Origin: Microbulbifer sp. TB1203
GTDB taxonomy: Bacteria; Pseudomonadota; Gammaproteobacteria; Pseudomonadales; Cellvibrionaceae
NCBI RefSeq assembly: GCF_030997045.1
Contig: NZ_CP116899.1
Location: 1,922,001-1,986,000 of the forward strand
DNA length: 64,000 nucleotides
Direction of reading: 5' to 3'
Numbering within the stretch: the first letter of the stretch is position 1; each line of letters begins with the position of its first letter. This document shows, one piece after another, positions 43,347 to 52,648 of the stretch. The notes below the pieces were generated by a model, which had not been told where the DNA came from, did no database searches, and saw nothing but the letters and a program-made list of their open reading frames with translations. The translations under genes and the position numbers were made by a program.

Positions 43347-44281
43347 CTATTTTACTACCGTCACACCAATACCCATATGGTCAGTAACCGCCGCGACATG
43401 CCTGCCGCCCCCGTCAGATACCGGCGTGCACTGTGACAGGTAGATCATATTGCCAACTCTTACAGTACCTGTGTTGTACACTGCTACATCGTATTTACTC
43501 GTCCCAGTGCTATTAGTGCCGCCAAAGCTTTTTTGATATGAATCGTAGGGCTGTATGGTTGTACCTGGATGTGCATCGGCGAATACCTGCCCTACGGCTT
43601 TGCTTGCCGCTCCCTGGGTAAATCCATCCCTGGGCTGGTTGGTATCCCCCATAACAATATCGATCTGACCGGCTCCCGAATGCATCAAGTGATTATTGAT
43701 CGCCTTGTAGAAGTCAACGGTACCCGACTCACTTTTGGCGATGGAATTCGGAACATGCACGAAAACGGCATTTACATTGTTGCTCTTGATGGCTATCCAT
43801 CCTGCGCCCTCGCCAAGGAATTTGTGCATACTCCCATTACTTTTATGGACACTGAAACAGTTGCACGCCTTGCTCGCCGACGAAGCGGAAAACAATTGGC
43901 CGGCATTCTGCTGCATGGAACTCCACTGGCTGTGGCTGCCGTCCAGCTCGCCGTAAACCAACAGGTCGCATCCACCGAGCGCCCGGATAAGGTGCTGGTG
44001 GGTCTGCCGCGCTTTGCCCTCTATCATGCTGAGAAAGCCTGTATTGTCGTGCTGGCCTTTATTCATAAAGCCTTGCGATGCCGTCGACAGAAGCTCTGCG
44101 GGGCCGTGCACCGAACATCGGGCGATGCCCCCTCAGCGGTGGGCATCCCCAGCGCCCAGCGGCCGCTGCTCGATGCCAGATGATTGTGGGTCATCCTGGT
44201 GAAATGCTGCGAGTTTGACGCGCTTATACCGTGTTCAGTGCTGGAGTTGGAGTTCAGGGATTGATAGGCAAAAATTGGCAC
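43347..44281 (-). pseudogene. Frameshifted DNase I/EEP-fold-like protein
   Basis: The main frame (43347-44111) encodes 254 residues with GTVDFYKAINNHLMHSG, IDIVMGDTNQPRDG (GDxN motif), TSKYDVAVYNTGTV and a C-terminal VAAVTDHMGIGVTV (SDH-like motif), consistent with the endonuclease-exonuclease-phosphatase fold shared by DNase I and CdtB. Upstream, another frame (GTG 44281 with GAGG before it; MPIFAYQSLNSNSSTEHGIS...GMPTAEGASPDV) looks like its natural N-terminus, joined by a one-base shift near 44108. It is flanked by 36-bp direct repeats and lies opposite in strand to the toxin cassettes, so it may be another decayed effector. Family assignment rests on two short motifs. Confidence 0.5.
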
Positions 44282-44496
44282 GTCAACTTACCTCACTTTA
44301 ATATCAGATGATGAACTGAAGATGGAAACCAAAGCATGTCATCTGCCGGTGTCTATCCATTTACGCCGCTAGAGGCCAAGCAACTATCCCCGCTTATACC
44401 TTTTAAGTCCAGAACTTCATTCGAGAGACCCAAGCAAAGTGTCACCAAATTCATCTTGACCACAATCCAAGACTCTTCCATTTCAGGCTGCAGCAG

Positions 44497-44532
44497 CCTT
44501 GCATAAATAAATCAATGTATTTGTTCATACTT
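44497..44532. repeat. 36-bp direct repeat, right copy
   Basis: CCTTGCATAAATAAATCAAT...; see 43033-43068. With the left copy it frames the EEP-like gene. Confidence 0.7.
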
Positions 44533-44550
44533 CCTTTATGTGGCTAACAG

Positions 44551-44680
44551 GGACCTCCAAAAAATCGCCATTCCCGCGACTCGTCAGAGCAGCGAAGCTC
44601 ACGAGAGAATCCAGAAACCCCGCGGTTACTGGACCCCCGCCTTCGCGGGGGTGACGAGAAACTAATTTTTAGAGGTACCA
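44551..44680. repeat. MITE-like element with short inverted ends
   Basis: GGACCTCCAAAAAAT ... AATTTTTAGAGGTACC with a central GACCCCCGCCTTCGCGGGGG hairpin. About 130 bp, no coding capacity. The stretch 44282-44921 around it contains no other recognisable feature. Confidence 0.5.
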
Positions 44681-44921
44681 TAACCAAAAGAAGCAATAGT
44701 GCTGTGCACTGTGCACCTTTAATACTTTTGAATATTGGTGTCAGAGTGAAATTTTTCGTTCGGCACAAACATCTCAAGGCAGAATTTGTATTACTTTTAC
44801 GCAGAATCGCCTGACACGGAAACTTGCCAATAATCACAGTGGCTTGTATTTTTATAAACCGAATGCAACCCCCTTCCGTTCAATTCAGGCGTAAGGCTAC
44901 CAACCAAGCATAGGTGTACTC

Positions 44922-45581
44922 TTGTCAATCAAGGCCATCCTCTTCGATCACGACGGAACCCTCGTGGACTCGGAGCCCGAACATTTCAGGATATGGAGAA
45001 AGGTACTTTCGGGCTACGGCGTAGACCTGAGTGAGCAGCAGTACAGGGACCATTACGCAGGTGTTCCAAGCCGGGCGAATGCGCTCGATATGGTTTCCCG
45101 CTTTTCCATCGAAGCGGAGCCGGATTCTCTCGTAAGGGAAAAAGTGCTCGCAATGAGCGACTTTATATCCCGGAAGTCATTTCCACTGATGCCCGGCGCC
45201 CGGGAGACAGTCCGCCGTTTTCACGCGCTGGGCCTGCAGCTGGCCATTGTTACCGGTTCCGGGCAGGAGGTGGTAACCGCCACAACACGCACCCACTCTC
45301 TGCTGTCCCTGTTTGCAACCGTAGTGTCTGGGGACGATGTGCAGCGCAACAAGCCGCACCCGGAAGGCTACCTGCTGGCCATGCAACGTCTCGGCCTGTC
45401 TGCGAAGGAATGCCTCGCCGTCGAGGATACGGAAGCCGGCCTGAACGCGGCCGCCGAGGCCGGCATCGATTGCCTGGTGGTTCCGAACGATATGTCAATG
45501 CACCACGACTTCTCCAGGGCAAGGGAGAAATTCGCGCGGATGGATGAGGTCGGGGAGTGGGTGGAGAGAAGACTTCTCTGA
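44922..45581 (+). CDS. HAD-superfamily phosphatase, beta-phosphoglucomutase-like
   Basis: 219 aa. HAD motifs: I FDHDGTLVDSEPEH (the usual FDxDGT has H in the second place), II AIVTGSGQEV, III/IV KPHPEGYLLAMQRLG and CLAVEDTEAGLNAAAEAG. Cap helical insert after motif I indicates the subclass with sugar-phosphate phosphatases and beta-phosphoglucomutases. Start TTG 44922 with AGGTG upstream. Substrate unknown; its place beside the arabinan genes is suggestive of sugar-phosphate metabolism only by position. Confidence 0.82.
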   Translation: MSIKAILFDHDGTLVDSEPEHFRIWRKVLSGYGVDLSEQQYRDHYAGVPSRANALDMVSRFSIEAEPDSLVREKVLAMSDFISRKSFPLMPGARETVRRFHALGLQLAIVTGSGQEVVTATTRTHSLLSLFATVVSGDDVQRNKPHPEGYLLAMQRLGLSAKECLAVEDTEAGLNAAAEAGIDCLVVPNDMSMHHDFSRAREKFARMDEVGEWVERRLL

Positions 45582-45614
45582 AACAGCTTCTCGTATACCA
45601 GTGCAGGAGCAGGA

Positions 45615-45690
45615 ACGTCATGCCGGACCTGATCCGGTCCAGTATCCAGCTCCGCAGCACCTGGGTTCCGGCCTGCGCCGGAACGACGAG
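45615..45690. repeat. Palindromic repeat, family 2 variant
   Basis: CGTCATGCCGGACCTGATCC...TTCCGGCCTGCGCCGGAACGACG, between convergent genes. Confidence 0.75.
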
Positions 45691-45737
45691 AGCGCCTTGT
45701 TAGGGGCGAACATAAGTTCGCCCCTGCGTCGTGGGAA

Positions 45738-47285
45738 TCAGTTCAAGGCAACCACCAGTACCGACTTGGCCGGCACTTCGAGAGTCAGGCTTCCGGTATT
45801 CGCCTTGGCCCGATAACCCGCAGGCTTAATAGCTTGCGGTTTTGCGAAGGTATTGTGTGCATCCATTTGATTGGCGGTCAGCAACTGGCCTTCCGCTTCC
45901 TTAACTTCCTCGCCCTTGACGCGCACCGCTACCTGTTGGGCGGAGTCCGGGTTCAGGTTGACCAGGGAGAGGTAGAGGCGCCCGTCCTTGCCGCGGGCAG
46001 CGGAGGCGCTGATGGCGGGGACGGTAACGTCACCGTGGCTATAGCTCAGCGGATTCTCGATCTCCAGTGGCAGCGCGGTGGCATCCTGGAAAACCTTGTA
46101 CATGCCGAAGGTATGGTAGGTGGGCGTCAGCACCATTTGTTCGCCTTCCGTGAGAATCATGGCCTGAAGCACATTCACCATCTGTGCGATGTTGGTCATG
46201 GTCACCCGGTCAGCGTGGTCGTGGAAAATATTGAAGTTGAGCGCTGCCACCAATGCGTCGCGCAGGGTGTTCTGCTGGTACAGGAAGCCGGGCTCGCGTC
46301 CCTTCTCCGGGTTGTACCAAGTGCCCCATTCGTCCACATAGAAGTCCAGTTTTTTCTCCGGATCGTTCTTGTCCAATACCTTTTTGTTTTTGCGGATAAA
46401 TTCATCCATGCGCAGTGTCTGCCACAGGGTGGAGATCCACATGTCTTCACCGAAACCGGTGGATTCGCCCTTATCGTTCCAATTGCCGGTGGGCAGTGTG
46501 TAGAAGTGGTGGCTGATACCGCTCGCATCGCGGATATTCGCGCTCAGCACTTCGGTCCAGTCTGTGCGGACGTCAGTGCCGCCGCTGGCAACCAGTTTCG
46601 GGCGCGTTCCGTGGGGGCTTTTGAGGAAGGTGGCGTAGTGGTTGTAGAGATCGGCGTAGTACTCTGGACGCATATTGCCGCCGCAACCCCAAGCCTCGTT
46701 GCCGACACCGAAGTAGGCGACTTTCCACGGCTTGTCGCGGCCGTTTTTGCGGCGCTCTTCCACTACAGCCGAATTGCTGTCACCGGTCATGTATTCCAGC
46801 CACTCGGCCATCTCACGCGGTGTGCCGGTGCCCAGGTTGCCGTTGACATAAGCTTCGGCGCCGAGCAGTTCCACCAGCTCGAAAAATTCGTGAGTGCCGA
46901 AGGCATTATCTTCGGGTACGCCGCCCCAGTGGGTGTTGACTCGCACGGGGCGCTGGTCCCGCGGACCTATGCCATCGCGCCAGCGGTACTCGTCGGCGAA
47001 GCAGCCGCCTGGCCAGCGCACCAGTGGCACCTTGATGTCCCGCAGTGCTTCGATCACATCGGTGCGGAAGCCGCGGATGTTTTCGATTTCCGAATCTTCA
47101 CCCACCCAGATGCCCTCGTAGATACCGCGCCCCAGGTGTTCAGCGAACTGGCCGTAGATGTCCCGGTGGATGCGCGGGCCCGGCTGTGTACTATCGATTT
47201 CAATCCGGCTGATTTCCGCCGCAGACAGCGGCAGTGACAAACTGCAGGCGGCGAGTGCCAACCATCTTCTTATTGACGCTTTCAT
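45738..47285 (-). CDS. GH51 alpha-L-arabinofuranosidase
   Basis: 515 aa from ATG 47285 (AGGAAA upstream), with a signal peptide (MKASIRRWLALAACSLSLPLSAA), so periplasmic rather than cytoplasmic. GH51 (beta/alpha)8 barrel: IYGQFAEHLGRGIYEGIWVG, RWPGGCFADEYRWRDGIGP, acid/base Glu197 in YFGVGNEAWGCGGNM, nucleophile Glu319 in YVDEWGTWYNPE, and the C-terminal beta domain ending VLVVALN. It would release arabinose from short arabino-oligosaccharides made by the GH43 enzymes. Confidence 0.95.
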   Translation of the reverse strand: MKASIRRWLALAACSLSLPLSAAEISRIEIDSTQPGPRIHRDIYGQFAEHLGRGIYEGIWVGEDSEIENIRGFRTDVIEALRDIKVPLVRWPGGCFADEYRWRDGIGPRDQRPVRVNTHWGGVPEDNAFGTHEFFELVELLGAEAYVNGNLGTGTPREMAEWLEYMTGDSNSAVVEERRKNGRDKPWKVAYFGVGNEAWGCGGNMRPEYYADLYNHYATFLKSPHGTRPKLVASGGTDVRTDWTEVLSANIRDASGISHHFYTLPTGNWNDKGESTGFGEDMWISTLWQTLRMDEFIRKNKKVLDKNDPEKKLDFYVDEWGTWYNPEKGREPGFLYQQNTLRDALVAALNFNIFHDHADRVTMTNIAQMVNVLQAMILTEGEQMVLTPTYHTFGMYKVFQDATALPLEIENPLSYSHGDVTVPAISASAARGKDGRLYLSLVNLNPDSAQQVAVRVKGEEVKEAEGQLLTANQMDAHNTFAKPQAIKPAGYRAKANTGSLTLEVPAKSVLVVALN

Positions 47286-47327
47286 GGGTTTCCTCTCTAT
47301 CATTTATTGGATTATTGATAAAAAAAA

Positions 47328-47354
47328 GGTGGTATACATCTATGATGCAACCAC
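47328..47354. promoter_or_regulatory. Imperfect palindrome upstream of GH51
   Basis: GGTGGTATACATC...GATGCAACCACC about 45 bp before the GH51 start; operator-like, regulator unknown. Confidence 0.35.
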
Positions 47355-47417
47355 CCAAGCCCGATAACAACAGGCGCACGCAATACAACTTTTCCTGCAG
47401 AAAGCAGCCACTCTTCC

Positions 47418-47509
47418 TGTAGGAGCGGCCGCTGGCCGCGATCGATTCGGAATCATTTCCCAAGATCTATCGCGCCCATGGGCGGATGGCCGCCCCGCCG
47501 CTCCTACAG
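47418..47509. repeat. REP-like palindrome, family 1
   Basis: TGTAGGAGCGGCCGCTGGCC...GGCCGCCCCGCCGCTCCTACA between the GH51 and GH43-lectin genes. Confidence 0.85.
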
Positions 47510-47517
47510 CATGTTGG

Positions 47518-49335
47518 TCATAACCGTACCGGTATCCGCCGCAGCTGGAATTTCTGGCAATCATTTTCCTGCCCGGGAGCCTGGGCCAGCTCCGTGCCTT
47601 CGGCCAGGCCGCAGTGGGCCAGGTCGAGACTGAGTTTACTCTCGCGGTTGATGATATTGAGGCTGCCGTCCGCCAGCGCCTCCAGCCGCCACTGGCTGCT
47701 GGGGGAATCGCAGCTGCCGAGGACTGCACCGGCACCCGGCACTACCGCGTTGTTTTCTATCGTCATGCATCGATCGCCAGCGCGGATATGCAGGAAACCG
47801 TCATCGGCGGTGGTGAAGTCCCAGCGCTGGCAGGCGTCACCGCGCCAGGCTCCCTGATCTATGGTTTCGCCACAACTCTGCAACATCCGGCCACTCTGTA
47901 CGCTGGCGATAGCCACGGTTTCCGCCGGACGCAGGGACCAGCGGGTACAATCACCCTCGCAACCCCGGGCCGCCAGAGGCTCGCCGGTTTGCATATTGGC
48001 CACACCCACCCAGCCGTCTTCCCCCTGACTCAATTGCCAGCGCTGAGCGCCGCTGTTGATCCAGGGAGCCAGTTCGCCCTCGGCGCCGAGGAATTGGCCG
48101 CTGGCGGCGTGGGCCAGGCGGTAGGCGCCGTCGGCAGTGTTGTCGAGCACCCAGTAGCTGCTCTCTTCCGCACAACTGCCCAGTCCGGTGCCAGCGAGAC
48201 AGCGGCCATCCGCACCGGCGAGCTGCCAGCGGGCGCCCTGCAGTTGGACGGTCAGTGGGCCGTTTTCGCCGGAGGGCAGCAACTGCGGTTCGCCTTCGGG
48301 GACCGGCTCGCCGAAATTCGGGGTGCCGTCCGGGCTCCAGGTGAACTTCTGTGCGCGTACCGAGCGGGTAGCGCTGCAGCCGTCTGTCTCTTTGGAATTA
48401 CCGTGGTAGACGATCCAGTCCTCGCTGCCGTCGGGAGATTTGAAAAAGCCGTTGTGACCGGGACCGAAGACGCCGTTGCCGCGCTGGAATACCGGCTCCG
48501 GGTACTTGGTCCAGTGTTCCGGATTCATCGGATCGTCGCCGGTAAGCTCCTTCATGGCCAGCTTGTAGTCCGGGGTATTGCAGAAGCTGGCGGAATAGAC
48601 GAGGAAAGTGCGGCCGTCCTTTTTGAGGATTTCCGCCCCTTCGTTTACCTTGCGCCCGCTCTTTTCCCAATCCTCTTCCGGGCGCGTAAGCACCACCCGC
48701 GGACCTTCGATGGTCCAGGGATTGGTCATTTTGGAGATCCAGTTGAGCTGCTCGTCTCCCACCCATTCGGACCACAGCAGGTAGAGTTCGCCGTTATGCT
48801 CGAGATAGGAACCGTCGATGTTCCAGGTATCCGGCATCGGCGAACCCTTGTAGACGTAAGGTCCCATGGGATCGTCGCCGACACTCTCCAGTACCGAGAG
48901 ATGCTGGTGATCCAGGGTGCCGTGCTGGCCGGAGGTGTACATCAGGTACCAACGCGTGCCGGAGGGACCGTTTAAACGATGGAACTCGAACGCCCAAAAA
49001 TTACAGCAGCGGGACGGATCGGTATCGGACCAGATATTGACCGGCGCCGCAGTAGCCAAGCCATCCAGGGTGGGCGACTTGCGCATCACCAGTTGGGAGG
49101 TCCAGGTGGTGGTGGTGAGATAGTAGTTGCCGTCGTAGTACTCCAGCCAGGGATCGGCGCCATTGCTGAACAGGGGGTTGGCGAATGTGCCTTGGGGAGC
49201 TGCAAATACTTGCGGCTTGGATTCCGAGACAGCCGGCCTGGATTCGTCGACAGGCGGCTGGCAGGCGGCCAGGATACTTATTGCGAGACACACGAACAGG
49301 TGGCGGGACCGCGGACTTGTTATCGTTTCTATCAC
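47518..49335 (-). CDS. GH43 exo-arabinofuranosidase lipoprotein with ricin-type lectin domain
   Basis: 605 aa. GTG start 49335 behind GAGGTG. Lipobox SILAAC, then GH43 propeller about residues 45-365: FSNGADPWLEYYDGNYYL (base Asp), DTWNIDGSYLEHNGELYLLW (second Asp), RKVNEGAEILKKDGRTFLV (acid Glu), FGPGHNGFFKSPDG. C-terminal region about 380-600 has beta-trefoil/ricin-like repeats (GRCLAGTGLGSC, DGFLHIRAGDRCMTIENNAV, QWRLEALADGSLNI), i.e. CBM13 or CBM42-like sugar binding. The catalytic motifs match the GH43 subgroup of exo-1,5-alpha-L-arabinofuranosidases. Confidence 0.88.
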   Translation of the reverse strand: MIETITSPRSRHLFVCLAISILAACQPPVDESRPAVSESKPQVFAAPQGTFANPLFSNGADPWLEYYDGNYYLTTTTWTSQLVMRKSPTLDGLATAAPVNIWSDTDPSRCCNFWAFEFHRLNGPSGTRWYLMYTSGQHGTLDHQHLSVLESVGDDPMGPYVYKGSPMPDTWNIDGSYLEHNGELYLLWSEWVGDEQLNWISKMTNPWTIEGPRVVLTRPEEDWEKSGRKVNEGAEILKKDGRTFLVYSASFCNTPDYKLAMKELTGDDPMNPEHWTKYPEPVFQRGNGVFGPGHNGFFKSPDGSEDWIVYHGNSKETDGCSATRSVRAQKFTWSPDGTPNFGEPVPEGEPQLLPSGENGPLTVQLQGARWQLAGADGRCLAGTGLGSCAEESSYWVLDNTADGAYRLAHAASGQFLGAEGELAPWINSGAQRWQLSQGEDGWVGVANMQTGEPLAARGCEGDCTRWSLRPAETVAIASVQSGRMLQSCGETIDQGAWRGDACQRWDFTTADDGFLHIRAGDRCMTIENNAVVPGAGAVLGSCDSPSSQWRLEALADGSLNIINRESKLSLDLAHCGLAEGTELAQAPGQENDCQKFQLRRIPVRL

Positions 49336-49400
49336 TTTTTCACCTCAAGTACTTCAGCACCGTTTGCGTCTCTCAATACGCAATAATACGCAATTGCCCT

Positions 49401-49476
49401 GTAGGATCCTGCTTGCAGGCGAAAATTGCAGGTTTCTTTTCTGGCAATTCATTCGCCTGTAAGCAGGCTCCTACAA
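49401..49476. repeat. Palindrome TGTAGGATCCTGCTTGCAGGCG
   Basis: Same family as 19885-19960; upstream of the GH43-lectin gene. Confidence 0.8.
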
Positions 49477-49490
49477 GGACTATTTAGCAT

Positions 49491-49527
49491 CGTAGGATGG
49501 GCAAAGCGGAGCGTGCCCATCCTACAA
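49491..49527. repeat. Short palindrome GTAGGATGGGCAAAG
   Basis: CGTAGGATGGGCAAAGCGG / CGTGCCCATCCTACA; solo copy of the inner palindrome of the MITE at 14190-14336. May terminate the GH97 transcript. Confidence 0.75.
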
Positions 49528-49534
49528 AATACAA

Positions 49535-51475
49535 TTAATTTTTCGCCAAACCCGCAGCCGGGAATTTCATTACAAAACCACCGAGACCAAGCATATTCAG
49601 GGAAACCGCACCGCCGGTCTCCACTTCGCTGCGGCTGAACGAACGAGGGTTGTCGCCATCGGTAATCAGTTCACCGGTGCGAGCACCGATAAACGACAGA
49701 TCCATGGTCAGCTGTTGTTCCTCCGGCTCGCCGTTGATGCCGGCCAGGTACCAGGTGTCGCCCGCGCGGCGGGCAACGACTGCAAATTTTCCCGGGTAGC
49801 CGGCCACAAAACGGCTCTCGTCCCAAGAGACCGGCACCGCTCGCATATAATCGCGCACGTATTCAGGTACCGCGGCCATACCCTCGTCTGTCTCGGCAAT
49901 ATGCTGCAGGCCTGACAGGAAGAGTACCGGCAGCGCCAGCTCGAAACCGTTGCTGGTGCGGCGTTCAATATTGGGAATTTCCGAAAAAGCCGTCGGGGTA
50001 AAATCCATAGGATCGAAAGCGTTGCGGGTAAAGGGCAGCATGGCCATATGCGCCGCCGCCAGATCCGCAGATTTCTGCATAAAGGTGATCATCTCGAAGC
50101 CGTGCACCGCTTCCGATGTCATCATGTTGGGGAAAGTCCTCTGCAATCCGCGCGGCAATGTGGCGCCGTGGAAATTCACCAGCAACTGGAAATCCGCCGC
50201 ATCCTCCAACAGCTCGCGGTAGTAGGCCACCATCGACTGGCCGTCGCCGGCGAAGAAATCGATCTTCACCCCGGCGATGCCCATTTTTTGCAGGCGCGCG
50301 AACTCCGCGCGGCGTTTGTCGCGCTCCAGCAGTGCGCCCTTGGGCGAATATTCGGTCTTGTTCCAGTCGCCCGAGGAGTTGTACCAGAGCAGCAGACGAA
50401 CATTTTTCTGCGCGGCATAGTCCGCCAGTTCGGCAATTTTTTCATAGCCGATATTGCGATCCCAGTCCGCGTCCACCAGCGTATAGGGCCAGCTCATCTC
50501 CGCGGCATAGTCGATAAAAACCTTCTGCGTCTGGTAATTGACCGAGGCATCCTTGAGCAGTGCCCAGCTCCAGGTCACCAGACCAGGATCTACCCAATCC
50601 ATTTCGGCGACGGCTGGCTCCGCCAGGTCGGTGCCCAGGGTGGATTCCACCAGAGTGGACAGCTCGCCTATGGCGATAAAACGCCAGGGGGAGTGAAACG
50701 GCAGTGTGGACTGCGCTTTGAGCGCACCGTCGGTAAACACTTCCGCATCCATCGGGTAGCCGATACGGTATTCGCCGTCGGAGGATTCAGCCTGCAGGCG
50801 GGATGCGTGGTAGTTTCCATCCATGCCCGCCTCGCTGATCAGCGCCCAACCACCCGGCGTGTGGAAGAGCGCGGGGAAGACCCAGCCGGCGGGGGACGGT
50901 GAAGTCTCGCCGACGTCGATGCCGATCTGGTAGTGCTCTTCGTAGGAGGGGTTGGTGTTCGCCCAGCCGGTCTGCGCCTCGGCCATCGGTTGCAACCAGG
51001 CTTTACTGCCGGTGGGAAATGCGAAGCTGGTGAGTTCCCCTTCAACTACTTTTATCTTGTCGGACTGGCCGGGGAAGCGGTACTGGAAAGCCACACCGTC
51101 GTCGGAGACGCGAAAGGCAATTTGCAGTTCCGCGCCCCCGGCGTTGCGGAAACTGAACACCTGCTCATTGGCTGTGTAGGAAATCTGTCGGCGCTTGCCG
51201 TGCAGCATGGTGTAGTCGTCGCTGATCACAGTGGGTGCGCCGGCGGATTCCATCATCAATCCAGAGCTCAGGTCGACACCGTCCAGCACCACGCCCAGTT
51301 GCGAGGGTTTCAGCACTACTCCGTCGTTACGTTCTATCCGGTACAGCGGCCGCCCCGCTTCGTTCAACTCCAGGGTAACCGCCAAGCTGCCGTCAGGGCT
51401 GTGCAGAGAGTACTGCTGTTCCGCACCGCAGGCGGATAACAACAGCAATACGCTGATTAACAGAATTCTCTTCAT
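49535..51475 (-). CDS. GH97 glycosidase, probably retaining alpha-galactosidase / beta-L-arabinopyranosidase
   Basis: 646-aa lipoprotein (MKRILLISVLLLLSAC). GH97 features: N-terminal beta-sandwich (LHSPDGSLAVTLELNEAGRP, SYTANEQVFSFRNAGGAEL), barrel with MSWPYTLVDADWDRNIGYEK, GVKIDFFAGDGQSMVAYYRE, LVNFHGATLPRGLQRTFPN, MTSEAVHGFEM, C-terminal beta domain. In GH97 the Asp of the GVKIDF type motif is the nucleophile of retaining members, whereas inverting alpha-glucosidases use Glu elsewhere; this points to alpha-galactoside or beta-L-arabinopyranoside substrates, which fits an arabinan/arabinogalactan locus. Longer frame to 51532 lacks a ribosome site. Confidence 0.87.
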   Translation of the reverse strand: MKRILLISVLLLLSACGAEQQYSLHSPDGSLAVTLELNEAGRPLYRIERNDGVVLKPSQLGVVLDGVDLSSGLMMESAGAPTVISDDYTMLHGKRRQISYTANEQVFSFRNAGGAELQIAFRVSDDGVAFQYRFPGQSDKIKVVEGELTSFAFPTGSKAWLQPMAEAQTGWANTNPSYEEHYQIGIDVGETSPSPAGWVFPALFHTPGGWALISEAGMDGNYHASRLQAESSDGEYRIGYPMDAEVFTDGALKAQSTLPFHSPWRFIAIGELSTLVESTLGTDLAEPAVAEMDWVDPGLVTWSWALLKDASVNYQTQKVFIDYAAEMSWPYTLVDADWDRNIGYEKIAELADYAAQKNVRLLLWYNSSGDWNKTEYSPKGALLERDKRRAEFARLQKMGIAGVKIDFFAGDGQSMVAYYRELLEDAADFQLLVNFHGATLPRGLQRTFPNMMTSEAVHGFEMITFMQKSADLAAAHMAMLPFTRNAFDPMDFTPTAFSEIPNIERRTSNGFELALPVLFLSGLQHIAETDEGMAAVPEYVRDYMRAVPVSWDESRFVAGYPGKFAVVARRAGDTWYLAGINGEPEEQQLTMDLSFIGARTGELITDGDNPRSFSRSEVETGGAVSLNMLGLGGFVMKFPAAGLAKN

Positions 51476-51563
51476 CGATATCACCAAAATATTATTCTGA
51501 TATGGCCCGGCCATCCGTGGCGAGTCGTCCATTTTTGTCCATCCTGTGAGAGAACAAAAACCT

Positions 51564-52514
51564 TTATTTCACTGGCTCCACACCCTCGGAGGTCATTATC
51601 ACCCGCTTAATGGTGCCGTCCGGGTTGTAGTGCAGATCGTCGATACATACGGAACGGCGGAAGCTGCCGCCCTCAGGGGTGCCACCGTTGTGATAGATAA
51701 AGAAGGAGCGCCCCTTGTAATCGATAACCGATTGGTGGTTGGTATTGGAGTTGCCCGCCAGCTCGTTGAGAATGCCCTTGTATTCCCAGGGACCTTCAAT
51801 GGATTTGCTCATGGCATAGGCGATCTTTTCCGGGAAGCCGGTGGCGTAGCTCAGGTAGTAGTAGTCGCCGTGCTTGTGCGCATAGAGCGCCTCGGTGAAA
51901 TCCGGCAGGTCCAGGCTGTGGATGGGCCCGTCCAGCTCAACCATATTGTCCTTGAGCTTGGCGTAGCGGGGCTTGGTATTACCCCAGAAGAGATAGGCCT
52001 GGCCGTTGTCGTCGATAAATACTGCCGGGTCCAGGTCGTCCCAGCTGATTTCGGTATCGGTGGTCATATCGTTGGTGATCAGCGCCTTGCCCAGGGCGTC
52101 CTTGAAGGGACCGGTGGGGCTGTCGGACACCGCAACGCCGATGGCGAAGCCGTCGATGGTGGCGTGGCTGACGGTCACATACCAGTAGAACTTCCCGTCC
52201 TTTTCCACTACATGGCCGGCCCAGGCATCTTTCTTGGCCCATTTGAAGTCGTCGACGGAAAGCGGCGAGCCGTGCTCCTTCCAGTTCACCATATCGGTGG
52301 AGGAGAACACCAGCCACTTGTTCATCTTGTAGAAATCTTTGTTGTCCTTCGCCTCGTCGTGACCGGTATAGAGGTACACGGTGTCGTCGTGCACCAGCGC
52401 GGCGGGATCGGCGGTGAGTACGTGGGTGATCGCCGGGTTGGCAGCCTGGACAAAAGCCGAAAGCAGCGCAGAACCTGCCGCTCCCATTAACTTCGCAAAA
52501 CTCGTTCTTTTCAT
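51564..52514 (-). CDS. GH43 glycosidase, secreted
   Basis: 316 aa from ATG 52514 with a signal peptide ending near AFVQA. GH43 catalytic triad: THVLTADPAALVHDDTVYLY (base Asp), WDDLDPAVFIDDNGQAYLFW (second Asp), PDFTEALYAHKHGDYYYLSY (acid Glu). Single domain, no CBM. Closest in wording to GH43 arabinofuranosidase/xylosidase subgroups; exact specificity not readable. Frame upstream of 52514 is the neighbouring REP, not coding. Confidence 0.87.
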   Translation of the reverse strand: MKRTSFAKLMGAAGSALLSAFVQAANPAITHVLTADPAALVHDDTVYLYTGHDEAKDNKDFYKMNKWLVFSSTDMVNWKEHGSPLSVDDFKWAKKDAWAGHVVEKDGKFYWYVTVSHATIDGFAIGVAVSDSPTGPFKDALGKALITNDMTTDTEISWDDLDPAVFIDDNGQAYLFWGNTKPRYAKLKDNMVELDGPIHSLDLPDFTEALYAHKHGDYYYLSYATGFPEKIAYAMSKSIEGPWEYKGILNELAGNSNTNHQSVIDYKGRSFFIYHNGGTPEGGSFRRSVCIDDLHYNPDGTIKRVIMTSEGVEPVK

Positions 52515-52552
52515 CGCGTAATTTCTCTGCTCTTCAACCTCGGGACAGGCAT

Positions 52553-52606
52553 TGTAGGAGCGGGCCATGCCCGCGATCAGGTTCGCGGGCATGGCCCGCT
52601 CCTACA
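52553..52606. repeat. REP-like palindrome, family 1
   Basis: TGTAGGAGCGGGCCATGCCC...GGGCATGGCCCGCTCCTACA, nearly perfect 54-bp palindrome. Confidence 0.9.
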
Positions 52607-52607
52607 C

Positions 52608-52648
52608 AGCAATATCAATACAGCAATATCAATACAGCAATATCAATC
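52608..52648. repeat. Three 14-bp tandem repeats
   Basis: AGCAATATCAATAC twice plus AGCAATATCAATCG; overlaps the stop codon of the following minus-strand GH43 gene. Confidence 0.85.

Noticed and set aside
45834..47237. 467-codon open frame on the plus strand
   Set aside because: Entirely antisense to the GH51 gene, which has both catalytic motifs; no ribosome site or recognisable domain.
47614..48975. 453-codon plus-strand frame
   Set aside because: Antisense to the GH43-lectin lipoprotein gene with complete catalytic triad.
52608..52648. Tandem 14-bp repeats as an iteron origin
   Set aside because: Only three copies, overlapping a stop codon, with no replication gene nearby.
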